Source of the DNA: Geminisphaera colitermitum TAV2
GTDB taxonomy: Bacteria; Verrucomicrobiota; Verrucomicrobiia; Opitutales; Opitutaceae
Assembly (NCBI RefSeq): GCF_000171235.2
Contig: NZ_ABEA03000041.1
Span: 62,001 to 126,000, forward strand
Length of the DNA: 64,000 nt
Reading direction: 5' to 3'
Every line of letters starts with the position of its first letter. Position 1 is the stretch's first letter. This document shows, in pieces, positions 55,460 through 64,000 of this stretch. The notes beneath the pieces are model-generated. The model saw nothing but the letters and a program-made list of their open reading frames with translations, made no database searches and was not told the DNA's origin. A program made the translations under genes and the position numbers.

Positions 55460-57139
55460 ATGAGTTCTGTAATGCAAGAACTGCTCGCCCAGGAACCCGC
55501 CGCCTTCGACAAACTGAAGGAAGGCCAGATCGTCTCGGGCGTCATCACCGAAATCCGCCAAAACGAAGTTGTCGTCGATATCGGCGGCAAATCCGAAGGC
55601 GTCATCCCCGCCAACGAATTCATCGACATCGGCGAACTGCAAATCGGTTCCACCATCGAAGTCTACGTCGAGAAGCTCGAAGACAAAAACGGACTCCCCG
55701 TCCTCTCCTTCGACAAGGCCGAGCAGAAGAAAAACTGGGAGAACATCCTCACCAAGTTCCCCGAAGGCTCTGTTGCCGTCGGACGCGTCAAAGCCAAGGT
55801 CAAGGGCGGCCTCATCATCTCCATCGGAGTCGATGCCTTCATGCCCGCCTCGCACATCGACATCCAGCCCCCCAAGAACCTCGACCAGTACGTCGGCCAG
55901 ACCTACGACTTCAAGGTTCTCAAGATCAACCAGGAGCGCAAAAACATCGTTCTCTCCCGCCGCGAACTCATCGAGCAGCAGCGCAGCGAGAAGCGCCGCA
56001 ACCTCCTCGAATCCATCCAGCCCGGCCAGGTGCGCAAGGGCGTGGTCAAGAACATCACCGACTTCGGTGCCTTCATTGACCTCGACGGCATGGACGGCCT
56101 CCTCCACATCACCGACATGTCCTGGGGACGCATTGCCCACCCGAGCGAAATGCTCAAACAGGGCGAAGAAATCCAGGTCATGATCATCGAGGTCAACCGC
56201 GACAAAGAACGCGTCTCCCTCGGCCTCAAGCAAACCACCAAGAATCCGTGGGACGAGATCGAACAAAAGTTCCCCGTCGGCACCAAGATTCACGGCAAAG
56301 TTGTCAACCTCGTCCCCTACGGCGCGTTCATCGAGATCGAGCCCGGCGTCGAAGGCCTTGTCCACATCACCGAGATGTCTTGGACCAAGCGCATCAACAA
56401 GCCCTCCGAAATGCTCCGCGTCGGCCAGGAACTCGACGCCGTTGTCCTCGGCATCCAGAAGGAAGACCAAAAAATCTCCCTCGGCCTCCGCCAACTCGAG
56501 CCTAACCCTTGGGACATGGTTCGCCACAACTACCCGATCGGTGCCCGCGTTCACGGCAAGGTTCGCAACATGACCACCTACGGCGCCTTCATCGAACTCG
56601 AAGAAGGCATCGACGGCATGGTGCATGTCTCCGACATGAGCTGGACCCGCAAGGTCAACCACCCCTCCGAAGTCCTCAAGAAGGGCGACGAAGTGGACGC
56701 CATCGTGCTCGACGTGGATCCCAGCCAGCAGCGCATCAGCCTCGGCATGAAGCAGCTCGCCGTCGATCCTTGGAGCGACATCGACAGCTTCTTCAAGATC
56801 GGCGACGTCGTCAAAGGCACCGTGACCAAGATCACCTCCTTCGGCGCGTTCGTGGACCTCAAGGACGGCATCGACGGCCTCGTGCACATCTCGCAGATCA
56901 GCGAGGAGCGCATCGAGAAGGTGAAGGACGTGCTCAAGCCCGGCCAGGAAGTCACCGCCCGCGTCATCAAGATCGACCGCGACGAGCGCCGCCTCGGTCT
57001 CTCGATCAAGGCCGCCAACTACTCGCCTGAGCAACTCGCGTCCGAGACCGCCGCCTACGAGGCTCTCAACCGCGACAGCAGCGGCGACATGATGAACCTC
57101 GGCGACATCCTCGACGCCGCCCACGACAAGAAAGACTGA
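55460..57139 (+). CDS. rpsA: 30S ribosomal protein S1
   Basis: mRNA-binding ribosomal protein. 559 residues from MSSVMQELLAQEP with six S1 (OB) repeats, e.g. GQIVSGVITEIRQNEVVVDI, GVVKNITDFGAFIDLDGMDG, GKVVNLVPYGAFIEIEPGVE and GTVTKITSFGAFVDLKDGID. Start chosen for family length; an extension to 55340 is not protein-like. Strong terminator follows. Confidence 0.97.
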   Translation: MSSVMQELLAQEPAAFDKLKEGQIVSGVITEIRQNEVVVDIGGKSEGVIPANEFIDIGELQIGSTIEVYVEKLEDKNGLPVLSFDKAEQKKNWENILTKFPEGSVAVGRVKAKVKGGLIISIGVDAFMPASHIDIQPPKNLDQYVGQTYDFKVLKINQERKNIVLSRRELIEQQRSEKRRNLLESIQPGQVRKGVVKNITDFGAFIDLDGMDGLLHITDMSWGRIAHPSEMLKQGEEIQVMIIEVNRDKERVSLGLKQTTKNPWDEIEQKFPVGTKIHGKVVNLVPYGAFIEIEPGVEGLVHITEMSWTKRINKPSEMLRVGQELDAVVLGIQKEDQKISLGLRQLEPNPWDMVRHNYPIGARVHGKVRNMTTYGAFIELEEGIDGMVHVSDMSWTRKVNHPSEVLKKGDEVDAIVLDVDPSQQRISLGMKQLAVDPWSDIDSFFKIGDVVKGTVTKITSFGAFVDLKDGIDGLVHISQISEERIEKVKDVLKPGQEVTARVIKIDRDERRLGLSIKAANYSPEQLASETAAYEALNRDSSGDMMNLGDILDAAHDKKD

Positions 57140-57171
57140 CGCCCGCCGCGTTTGTAGTTCTTTTCAATGAC

Positions 57172-57211
57172 AACGCCCGGTCCGCCTAAAAACGGACCGG
57201 GCGTTTTGTTT
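57172..57211 (+). terminator. Rho-independent terminator of rpsA
   Basis: Stem AACGCCCGGTCCG / CGGACCGGGCGTT with an A-rich loop, then TTGTTTTG. Confidence 0.92.
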
Positions 57212-57339
57212 TGTTGTTACGCATGGAAGGGAGAAACGCCTTTCTCCGTTCGGTACGCCATCCCCACCCGAACTGGCCCCATATCATCGCGTCCGACCAC
57301 GGTGCCGCGTTTGCCTGCATCATGTCTTGGTGCACGTTG

Positions 57340-57828
57340 ATGGCGATGACACGCCCGCCTCATGAATCGCCCGCCAGCCGGATTCCCGGGACGCAACATA
57401 CGCACGGCGAGCCTGAACCGGTTCTGTTATTTGACGGCGAATGCGGGCTATGCACGACGCTGGCCCGATTTGCCCTGGCACAAACGTCCGGCGGTGCACG
57501 CTTGCATGCCGCTCCGTTGCAGGGGCCATCGGCACAGGCCTTGTGCCTACGCGCCGGGTTGCCGACCGAGAATTTCGATTCTCTGGTCTTCATCCGCGAC
57601 CTGCACCATCCAGAGGCGGGCCACGCCTTGCGCACCGACGGCGTGGTGGCTCTGACGCGTCTGTTCGGTCCCGGCTGGCGGATAGCCAGCACGATGCTGG
57701 CCTGGTTGCCCGCGCCTTGGCGCGACGCGGGTTATCGGGTCGTAGCGCGCCTTCGCAAAAAAATCCGGGGAGCGCCCAGACCGTTGCCCCGGCCGCCGCC
57801 GGAGTGGGCCGACCGTCTGCTGCCGTGA
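57340..57828 (+). CDS. DCC-family thiol-disulfide oxidoreductase-like protein (DUF393)
   Basis: About 160 residues. LLFDGECGLCTTLARFAL carries the D-G-x-C-x-x-C motif that names the family, and VVALTRLFGPGWRIASTML follows the pattern. Start uncertain: ATG at 57340 or 57346. Role unknown; often near membrane or respiratory genes, here isolated. Confidence 0.85.
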   Translation: MAMTRPPHESPASRIPGTQHTHGEPEPVLLFDGECGLCTTLARFALAQTSGGARLHAAPLQGPSAQALCLRAGLPTENFDSLVFIRDLHHPEAGHALRTDGVVALTRLFGPGWRIASTMLAWLPAPWRDAGYRVVARLRKKIRGAPRPLPRPPPEWADRLLP

Positions 57829-57842
57829 GCGCGTACAGCCAC

Positions 57843-58025
57843 CGGGAGGGCGGGTCTCCTGACCCGCCGACGGCGCGAAGCGCCGCCCATCCGGAATGAG
57901 GCGCGGCTACGCCGCGTCAGCGGGCGGGACACGCCCGCACCATGCGCGCACGCCATTCGATGCCACGTCCTGCATACGCGGGCGTCGCAAGCGACGCCCC
58001 TACAGCAGGCGGGACGCCCGCACCA
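57843..58025. repeat. Composite of palindromic repeats (families A, D and E-like ends)
   Basis: GGAGGGCGGGTCTCCTGACC (family A start), inner CGGCGCGAAGCGCCG, then GGCGTCGCAAGCGACGCCCC (half of family D, 57980-58003) and GCGGGACGCCCGCACCACG. Parts of several families joined end to end in one 220-bp gap. Confidence 0.75.
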
Positions 58026-58048
58026 CGACGTTCCGCGAACATCATGTA

Positions 58049-59785
58049 TTACAAATACTTGTCCGTCACCGCGCCTTCGCTGGCGGTGCTGACGAGTTTG
58101 GCATACTTCGCCAACACACCGCGATTGGTGTAGGGCTTGCGTGGCTTCCAGGTCTTTTTGCGCGCGGCGATTTCCTTCGCGGGAATGTCGAGCGTGATCT
58201 GGTTTTTTACGGCGTCGATGGTGATCGGGTCGCCGTTTTTCACGACGCCGATGGTGCCGCCAATCGCCGCCTCGGGTGTGATGTGGCCGACCACAAATCC
58301 GTGCGAACCGCCCGAAAAACGTCCGTCGGTGATGAGCGCGACTTCCTTGCCGAGTCCCTTGCCCATGATGGCGCTGGTGGGGGCGAGCATCTCCCTCATG
58401 CCGGGGCCGCCCACGGGACCCTCATTGCGGATCACGACGACGTGGCCGGACTTCACGCGTCCGTCGAGGATGGCAGACAACGCGGCCTCCTCTCCCTCGA
58501 ACACGATGGCTTTGCCGGAAAACTTTAAGCCTTCCTTGCCGGAGATCTTGGCCACGGAACCCTCGGCGGCGAGGTTGCCGTAGAGAATGCGCAGGTGGCT
58601 GTCGGGCTTGATCGGTTGGTCAAAGGGACGGATCACGTCCTGATTTTCTGGATACGGCTGCACGTCCTTGAGGTTTTCCGCCACGGTCTTGCCGGTGACG
58701 GTGAGGCAGTCGCCGTGGATGAGACCGCGGTCGAGCAAGGTCTTCATGAGCGGAGGCACGCCGCCGATGCGAGAGAGATGCACCATGCCGTATTTGCCCG
58801 AAGGTTTGAGATCGGCGAGCACGGGCACGCGTTTGCCGATGCGGGTGAAGTCGTCGATGGTGAGCTTCACGCCGGCAGTGTGCGCGATGGCGAGGAGGTG
58901 CAGGACGGCATTGGTTGAGCCACCGAGGGCGATCACTACAGTGATGGCGTTTTCAAAGGCTTTTTTGGTTAAAATGTCACGCGGACGAATCCCCTTTTTT
59001 GCGAGTTCAACGACAGCGGCTCCGGCGCGGCGACAGTCTTCTTGTTTTTCCTTGGAGATGGCGATTTGCGCGGAGGAATTGGGCAGCGAGAGGCCGAGGG
59101 CTTCGATGGCGTTGGCCATTGTATTGGCGGTATACATACCGCCGCAGGAACCGGGACCGGGGATGGAGCATTCCTCAACAACCTTGAGCGCAGCGTCGTT
59201 GATCTTGCCCGCGGCGTGCTGGCCGACGGCTTCGAAGACGGAAACGATGTCGAGGTCCTTTTTGGTTTCCGGGTGGATGCCGGGAAGAATGGTGCCGCCG
59301 TAAACGAAAACGCTGGGGCGGTTGAGACGGGCCATGGCCATAACGCAGCCGGGCATGTTTTTGTCGCAGCCGCCGATGGCGACAAGGCCGTCAAAACCTT
59401 CGCCGCCAACCACGGTTTCGATGGAGTCGGCAATGACTTCGCGGGACACGAGCGAGTAGCGCATGCCGGGCGTTCCCATGCTGATGCCGTCGGCGATGGT
59501 GATGGTGCCGAAGATGATGCCCTTGCCGCCGGCTTCGTTGGCGCCCTGCTCGGCGTATTCGGCGAGCTTGTTGATGTGCATGTTGCACGGGGTGAGCATC
59601 GACCAGGTGGAGGCGACGCCGACGACGGTTTTCTTGAAATCCGCATCGCCGAATCCGACGGCGCGGAGCATGGAGCGATTGGGGGCGCGGTCGGCTCCGT
59701 CGTGCACGATGGAGGAGAACTGGCGCGTGGCGTTGGCGGTCTTGGCGGCTGTGGCAGGCTTGGTCTTGGCGGTCGTCGGCTTCAT
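58049..59785 (-). CDS. ilvD: Dihydroxy-acid dehydratase
   Basis: Fe-S enzyme of valine, leucine and isoleucine synthesis. 578 residues from [15 protein letters not shown]. Cluster cysteines in [22 protein letters not shown] and [33 protein letters not shown] near the C-terminus. Complete. Downstream of a lipoprotein gene on the same strand, 70 bp apart. Confidence 0.97.
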   Translation of the reverse strand: MKPTTAKTKPATAAKTANATRQFSSIVHDGADRAPNRSMLRAVGFGDADFKKTVVGVASTWSMLTPCNMHINKLAEYAEQGANEAGGKGIIFGTITIADGISMGTPGMRYSLVSREVIADSIETVVGGEGFDGLVAIGGCDKNMPGCVMAMARLNRPSVFVYGGTILPGIHPETKKDLDIVSVFEAVGQHAAGKINDAALKVVEECSIPGPGSCGGMYTANTMANAIEALGLSLPNSSAQIAISKEKQEDCRRAGAAVVELAKKGIRPRDILTKKAFENAITVVIALGGSTNAVLHLLAIAHTAGVKLTIDDFTRIGKRVPVLADLKPSGKYGMVHLSRIGGVPPLMKTLLDRGLIHGDCLTVTGKTVAENLKDVQPYPENQDVIRPFDQPIKPDSHLRILYGNLAAEGSVAKISGKEGLKFSGKAIVFEGEEAALSAILDGRVKSGHVVVIRNEGPVGGPGMREMLAPTSAIMGKGLGKEVALITDGRFSGGSHGFVVGHITPEAAIGGTIGVVKNGDPITIDAVKNQITLDIPAKEIAARKKTWKPRKPYTNRGVLAKYAKLVSTASEGAVTDKYL

Positions 59786-59855
59786 GGGAAAAATGAAAGC
59801 GGCCAGCAAACTCCCCGCAGGCGGGACGGGCAAGCGTGGAGAAATGGCAGGCGGC

Positions 59856-61016
59856 TCAATTGGTCGAAATCGTGAGGATCGGCGGGCGTCCGTCGCCGCT
59901 CGTGTCGGACATGGTAAAGAGCAACATCAACAGGGAGAAGGCGCGCTTGGTGCGCAGGTCGTTGTCGGCCACCCAAAACCAGTGCCCGCGATAAGGCACG
60001 GCCACGAGCACGTCGCGCGGACTGGGTTCGCGCGGGCCGCTGAGAATGTGAAAGCCCTTGCGCGAAAGCTGCGCCGTCTCCGCCTCCGCGCCGCCGGAGT
60101 CAACAGGCGTGGACGCGAAATCGGGAACTGGAGCAGGGTCGTATTCCACGCCGCGTGTGGCACGCCCGGATTTGATGTCCTCGCCTGGAATGTCGGCATG
60201 CAGGGCGAGCGCACCGGTGATATGAAGCAGCGAACGTGTTTGAATCGCGATCTCGGTGTCGGAGGCCGCATGGATGCCATGCACGAGGTGAAATTCGACG
60301 GCGGTGGGATTGAGCCCAAGCAGGCGGCGAAGTTCGGCGGCCCGCGCAAGCGTTTCCTCGGAGACCTTGCGCGAACGCAGCGTGATCAAGGTGTCGTGGG
60401 TTGAGTCCTTTTTGGAAATGATGCGAATCGTCATGTCGCCCGATACCTGCAACTGGTGCATGAGCGTGGCCACGCGTATGAAATCGTCGTCAGCGCGACG
60501 CGTTGCCTCCTCGTTGCGCAGGCCGTTGATGGCACTGACACCGAGCAGCAGCATGGCATCCGCCGGCCAGCCGATCTGGATCGTGGAAAAAAGCGCCGCC
60601 GGCGAAAACGGCGCCACGAAACCCGCCATGAACTTGCTGCCCGTCATGGGAGTGTAGGTGATCGTGGGCCGGTCGATGTAACGGCCCTGCAACTGGGCGC
60701 TGCCAAAGCTGTCGCCACTGCCGCCGGGTCCGTGGATTTCCGTGCCGAGTCCGCCAAACATCTCGATCTGGTAACCGGCCACGATCTGCCCAACGTCCAC
60801 GTAAATCGGCGGGTCGAGGTAACGCAGCTTGACGATGTTGAGCAGTGTCTGGCGTTTCCACGACTCCGTGACGGCCGAACTGTAGCCAAAGCGGTCACGC
60901 GGGATCGTTGACGGACCGATGGAGGCGCAACCGGAGAGCAACGCCAGCATCAGGCCGGCCAACGACAGGACGAGGACGGCGGGCGCGGCGGGTTTTCGGA
61001 AGAATGAAGAGGGCAT
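59856..61016 (-). CDS. Lipoprotein of unknown function
   Basis: 386 residues; signal peptide with lipobox LMLALLSGC (Cys about residue 30). The mature part begins with [20 protein letters not shown] and [21 protein letters not shown], which looks like a conserved N-terminal region, and later has a long region of mixed structure ending near [20 protein letters not shown]. Family not recognised. A G10 run (61058-61067) lies 42-51 bases upstream of the start. Confidence 0.8.
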   Translation of the reverse strand: MPSSFFRKPAAPAVLVLSLAGLMLALLSGCASIGPSTIPRDRFGYSSAVTESWKRQTLLNIVKLRYLDPPIYVDVGQIVAGYQIEMFGGLGTEIHGPGGSGDSFGSAQLQGRYIDRPTITYTPMTGSKFMAGFVAPFSPAALFSTIQIGWPADAMLLLGVSAINGLRNEEATRRADDDFIRVATLMHQLQVSGDMTIRIISKKDSTHDTLITLRSRKVSEETLARAAELRRLLGLNPTAVEFHLVHGIHAASDTEIAIQTRSLLHITGALALHADIPGEDIKSGRATRGVEYDPAPVPDFASTPVDSGGAEAETAQLSRKGFHILSGPREPSPRDVLVAVPYRGHWFWVADNDLRTKRAFSLLMLLFTMSDTSGDGRPPILTISTN

Positions 61017-61057
61017 CGGAATGGGAAAGGGAGACGGCGAGAGGAAGGCGGACGGGC

Positions 61058-61067
61058 GGGGGGGGGG
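61058..61067. repeat. G10 run upstream of the lipoprotein gene
   Basis: Ten G, 42 bases before the start codon, in the likely leader region. Confidence 0.85.
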
Positions 61068-61079
61068 CGGCTGCGCCGT

Positions 61080-61185
61080 CGAACATTTAACGTTTAACGC
61101 TTAACATTTAACATTAAATGGATGTGGCGATGATGTGGCGTCAACGTGGGTTGGGTGTTAAATGTTAAGCGTTAAATGTTCGACG
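61080..61185. repeat. Inverted pair of heptanucleotide repeats
   Basis: Units CGAACAT, TTAACGT, TTAACGC, TTAACAT at 61080-61118, and the same units in reverse complement at 61156-61185, forming a long imperfect palindrome between sufS and the lipoprotein gene. A G12 run (61203-61214) follows. Confidence 0.8.
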
Positions 61186-61202
61186 TTGGTTTGGTGGCGG
61201 GA

Positions 61203-61214
61203 GGGGGGGGGGGG
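61203..61214. repeat. G12 run after sufS
   Basis: Twelve G, 26 bases beyond the sufS stop codon; not coding. Confidence 0.85.
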
Positions 61215-61240
61215 AGGGTTCTCCAGCCTGGAGTTGCAAG

Positions 61241-62479
61241 TTACATGCTGAAAAATTTGATCGTCCGGCGCAGTGAGGCGACGAGCACGTCGATCTCGGC
61301 CTCGGTGTTGTATACGTAAAAACTGGCGCGCGCGCTGCTGGGCAAACCGAGCTTTTTCATGAGCGGCTGGTTGCAATGATGTCCGCCGCGCAACGCGACG
61401 CCGTCCTGGTCGGCGAAGGTCACCACGTCGTGCGCGTGCACGTCGGCAAGCGCGAAGCTCACCACGCCGCCGCGCGGTTGTCCGGCGCGCGGACCGAGCA
61501 GGCGCAGGCCGGGCAGTTCCGCAAGCGCGGCGGCGGCGCGGGCTCCGAGCGCGTAGTCGTGCGCGGCGATGCGCGCGCGGTCGAGCGCGTCGAGGTAGTC
61601 GAAGGCGGCATGCAACGCGATGGCGTCGGCAACGTTGGGCGTGCCGGCTTCGAAGCGCTCGGGAGCAGGTTTCCATTTCGCGCCTTCGTAGGTGACGCTG
61701 TCCACCATGCCGCCGCCGGTCTGCCAGGGGGGCATCGCGTCGAGGAGGGCTCGCTTGCCGTAGAGCACACCGATGCCGGTGGGGCCCGCCATTTTGTGGC
61801 CGCTGAAGGCCAGAAAGTCGCAGTCGAGCGCACGCACGTCGATGGGTTCGTGTCCGATGGATTGCGCGGCGTCGATCACCGTGACGGCTCCGACGGCGCG
61901 GGCCTTGGCGCAGAGGTCGGAGATCGGGTTGATCGTGCCGAGGGTGTTGGAGAGATGCGTGAAGGCGAAGAGCTTGACCTGCGGCGTAAGGAGGCGGTCG
62001 AGCGCGTCGAGGTCAAGGCCGTGCTCGGCGTCGGCGCCCGCCACGGGCACGTAGCGGAGCGTGGCGCCGGTGCGCTGTGCGGCGAGTTGCCAGGGCACGA
62101 GGTTGGAGTGGTGCTCCATCTCGGTCGTGAGGACGACGTCGCCGGGTTTGAGATTTGCGATGGCCCAGGTCTGCGCGACGAGGTTGATGGATTCGGTAGT
62201 GCCGCGCGTGAAGACGATTTCGGCGGGGTCGGCGGCGTTGATGAAGCGGGCGGCGCGGGCGCGGGCGGCTTCGTAGCCGTCGGTCGCGCGCATGGAGAGG
62301 GCGTGCAGGCCGCGGTGAACGTTGGAGTTGTCGCGTTCGTAGTAGCGGGCGAGCGCGTCGATGACGGAGCGGGGTTTTTGCGTGGTGGCGGCGTTGTCGA
62401 GATAGACAAGCGGCTTGCCGCCGACGTGCTGGTCGAGCGTGGGAAAATCAATGCGAAGGTTGGTCGAGAGTGCGGACAT
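61241..62479 (-). CDS. sufS: Cysteine desulfurase SufS
   Basis: PLP enzyme that takes sulfur from cysteine for Fe-S cluster assembly. 412 residues from MSALSTNLRIDFPTLD. PLP Lys in FLAFSGHKMAGPTGIGVLYG, AAQSIGH, and the sulfur-accepting Cys in LRGGHHCNQPLMKKL. Type II desulfurase of the Suf system. The sufU gene lies just upstream, 70 bp apart, same strand. Confidence 0.96.
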   Translation of the reverse strand: MSALSTNLRIDFPTLDQHVGGKPLVYLDNAATTQKPRSVIDALARYYERDNSNVHRGLHALSMRATDGYEAARARAARFINAADPAEIVFTRGTTESINLVAQTWAIANLKPGDVVLTTEMEHHSNLVPWQLAAQRTGATLRYVPVAGADAEHGLDLDALDRLLTPQVKLFAFTHLSNTLGTINPISDLCAKARAVGAVTVIDAAQSIGHEPIDVRALDCDFLAFSGHKMAGPTGIGVLYGKRALLDAMPPWQTGGGMVDSVTYEGAKWKPAPERFEAGTPNVADAIALHAAFDYLDALDRARIAAHDYALGARAAAALAELPGLRLLGPRAGQPRGGVVSFALADVHAHDVVTFADQDGVALRGGHHCNQPLMKKLGLPSSARASFYVYNTEAEIDVLVASLRRTIKFFSM

Positions 62480-62549
62480 GAGATGGAAAAGCTGAAACGC
62501 TAAAACGCTGAGAGCCGGAATGAAGGTGACGATTATTATGGTGGTGGAA

Positions 62550-63047
62550 TCAGGCGGCGGGCGGCGCGCCGCGTTTGATCGCCTCAAGCGCGGCGTGCCA
62601 GGCGAGCGTGGCGCACTTGATGCGGGCCGGATAGGCGTGGACGCCGGCAAAGGCCGCGAGTTCGTTGAACGCCAGCGGATCGTCATCGCCGGGTGCGCGC
62701 CCGGTGGATACGATGTCGTGAAATTGTTGATACAAGGCCTCCGCCTCCGCCGTCGTGCGCCCCTTGAGCTGCGTGGTCATGAGCGAGGCGCTGGCCTGCG
62801 AGATGGCGCAGCCCGCGCCCTCGAAGCTGATTTCCGCAATGCGTTCCGCTTCCGCCCCTCCCCCCCCCCCCCCCCGCGCGTCCACCGGGGCGGACGTTTC
62901 AACGCGCAGGTAAACCGTGCAGTTGTCACCACAAGTCGGATTGTCACCGGTGGCGACGCGGTTGGCGGAAGGGAGTTTGCCGCGGTTTCGAGGACGCTTG
63001 TTGTGGTCGAGAATGACGGCTTGGTAGAGTTCGGTGAGATCGGACAT
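62550..63047 (-). CDS. sufU: Fe-S assembly / sulfur-transfer protein SufU
   Basis: Zn-dependent sulfur acceptor of SufS or cluster scaffold. 165 residues. Cys and Asp ligands in DNPTCGDNC, GAGCAISQASASLM and ARIKCATLAW; HNKRPRNRGKL near the start. A G16 run on the coding strand (62860-62875), in frame as glycines, enlarges the hairpin after VYLRVETSAPVDARG. The pair sufU-sufS is the usual arrangement of this type. Confidence 0.95.
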   Translation of the reverse strand: MSDLTELYQAVILDHNKRPRNRGKLPSANRVATGDNPTCGDNCTVYLRVETSAPVDARGGGGGGAEAERIAEISFEGAGCAISQASASLMTTQLKGRTTAEAEALYQQFHDIVSTGRAPGDDDPLAFNELAAFAGVHAYPARIKCATLAWHAALEAIKRGAPPAA

Positions 63048-63211
63048 TGGCGAACGTTTGACTGGCTGACTGACGTGTGCGCGAAAGAACGGGCGTGGAT
63101 CAGCATGATTACTAACTCCGGAAACGCACCGATTGCAAATCCGGGCGAAGGCGGATCGGGCGCGGGCACCAGCAGGACAATCCGCCCAGTCCCGCCGGGC
63201 GCGCGCACAGG

Positions 63212-64000
63212 TTATTTGCCCGCCTTCTTCTGCAACTCCGCCATCGCCTCAAAATAACGCCGGCCAAATTCGCGTTGCGCGTCGGCGTCAAAATGGAGTT
63301 CGTCGCCCTTGTGCGCCAGACCCGCCGACGACACAACCGCGGTTCCCGGCACAAGCGTGGGCAAACGGTCGATCTGCTCATTCACGATCTTTGCATAAGG
63401 CGATTTTCCGCCTGAGCGCGTGTAAAGAAACTCGCCCAATTCACCTGCCACAAACGGCGCATCCGGCACGTTCAAATCGCGCCGGAAACCCGCCACGATC
63501 AATGCCAGACCTTCCGCATACGCTTGAGCCTTCGTGAGGCTCCCACACTCGCTCTCGCCCTGATGCCAGAGAATCCCTTTAAGCCGACCCGCCTGCTGCG
63601 CGATTTTCGCACGGCGCACCGCCGCCTCATACAAGTCGCCGCCAGCTTTCCCGTCTGTGCCCGGCATCCAGCGACTCTGCGGCGTGCCGCCGACGGCGCA
63701 CGGTATCAGCCCGATCACGACGCCGGGCGAGCGGTCGGCCATCCGTTTGGCAAACGTGAAACCGAGCCCCACGCCGGCCTCCTTTTTGTCGAAATGAAGG
63801 GGTTCCCCCTGACGCACCCACTGGTCGTCTTTGCCGAGGACGAGCACGCGCGGATCGGGCGCGCGGTCGGCAGGCGTGAGCTTGCCGCGACCAGCCATGT
63901 TGGACTGGCCGACGAGCAGATAGAGATCAAAACGGTCCGCCGCCGGCGGGGTCACGGAAGGCGCGGGCGCGGGGGGCGCGGAGGGGGGGGGGGGGGGCGT
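63212..64000 (-). CDS. Sialate O-acetylesterase-like SGNH hydrolase, 5' part missing
   Basis: SGNH/GDSL-type esterase (CE6/SASA-like): FDLYLLVGQSNMAGRG with the nucleophile Ser, GLIPCAVGGTPQSRW with Gly, ILWHQGESECG with the Asn/His-region motif, and DELHFDADAQREFGRRY with the catalytic Asp-x-x-His type end. The frame stays open to the window edge through an in-frame C15 run on the coding strand (63983-63997) and a Pro/Ala stretch that probably follows a signal peptide. Likely deacetylates plant glycans. Confidence 0.87.
   Translation of the reverse strand, partial: TPPPPPSAPPAPAPSVTPPAADRFDLYLLVGQSNMAGRGKLTPADRAPDPRVLVLGKDDQWVRQGEPLHFDKKEAGVGLGFTFAKRMADRSPGVVIGLIPCAVGGTPQSRWMPGTDGKAGGDLYEAAVRRAKIAQQAGRLKGILWHQGESECGSLTKAQAYAEGLALIVAGFRRDLNVPDAPFVAGELGEFLYTRSGGKSPYAKIVNEQIDRLPTLVPGTAVVSSAGLAHKGDELHFDADAQREFGRRYFEAMAELQKKAGK

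Overview
The window looks like a chromosomal segment of a high-GC Verrucomicrobiota bacterium, most likely an Opitutaceae relative. Pointers are a fused SecDF, a PPi-type phosphofructokinase, a PEP-CTERM surface protein, a plant-polysaccharide gene set with LacI and AraC regulators, LpxI and queuosine synthesis. This placement is inference from gene content, not a database match.

Layout. 1-2480: end of a TPR gene, then a 1.3-kb IS4-type insertion sequence and a 133-bp MITE sharing its ends, both inserted in copies of the same palindromic repeat. 2484-22091: mostly housekeeping genes (recJ, secDF, yajC, speA, glnB, pfp, pabA/trpG, nrdR, lpxI, a xer recombinase, mazG, a PhoH-like ATPase, gltX). 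22166-27450: tRNA-Gly, then a minus-strand locus with an RtcB RNA ligase, a coiled-coil protein, a FliA-like sigma factor, an HNH protein and an array of seven aberrant tRNA-like genes bracketed by a 23-bp inverted repeat. 27674-34271: LysR regulator, tRNA-Met, CE7-type esterase, UDP-sugar pyrophosphorylase and secreted proteins. 34484-37670: a frame-broken trpE, an RHH/PIN toxin-antitoxin pair and two uroporphyrinogen decarboxylase-family remnants. 37651-53104: a polysaccharide-related region (PEP-CTERM protein, LamG-like protein, two clan GH-A hydrolases, GH16, GH63-like, pilin, LacI, SDR, enolase-superfamily dehydratase, AraC). 53151-64000: lipoproteins, queA, rpsA, a DCC protein, ilvD, sufS, sufU and a 5'-truncated SGNH esterase.

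Two things stand out. First, in all seven array tRNAs the T-loop reads TG instead of the universal TT (position 55 is G), and I see no G18-G19 pair in the D-loops I could fold. The three ordinary tRNAs in the window keep TTC. Beside an RNA ligase, this suggests a set of specialised, perhaps non-translating tRNAs: an RNA-repair, decoy or sensor system. Second, there are 18 uninterrupted C/G runs of 10-19 bases. Ten lie in frame inside genes, encoding Pro or Gly runs; three (TPR gene, trpE, SDR) sit exactly where an otherwise good gene changes frame; five are intergenic. This is either a large phase-variation repertoire or a homopolymer error pattern, and read-level data can tell which.

Intergenic spaces are filled with at least eight families of palindromic repeats and with heptanucleotide repeats.
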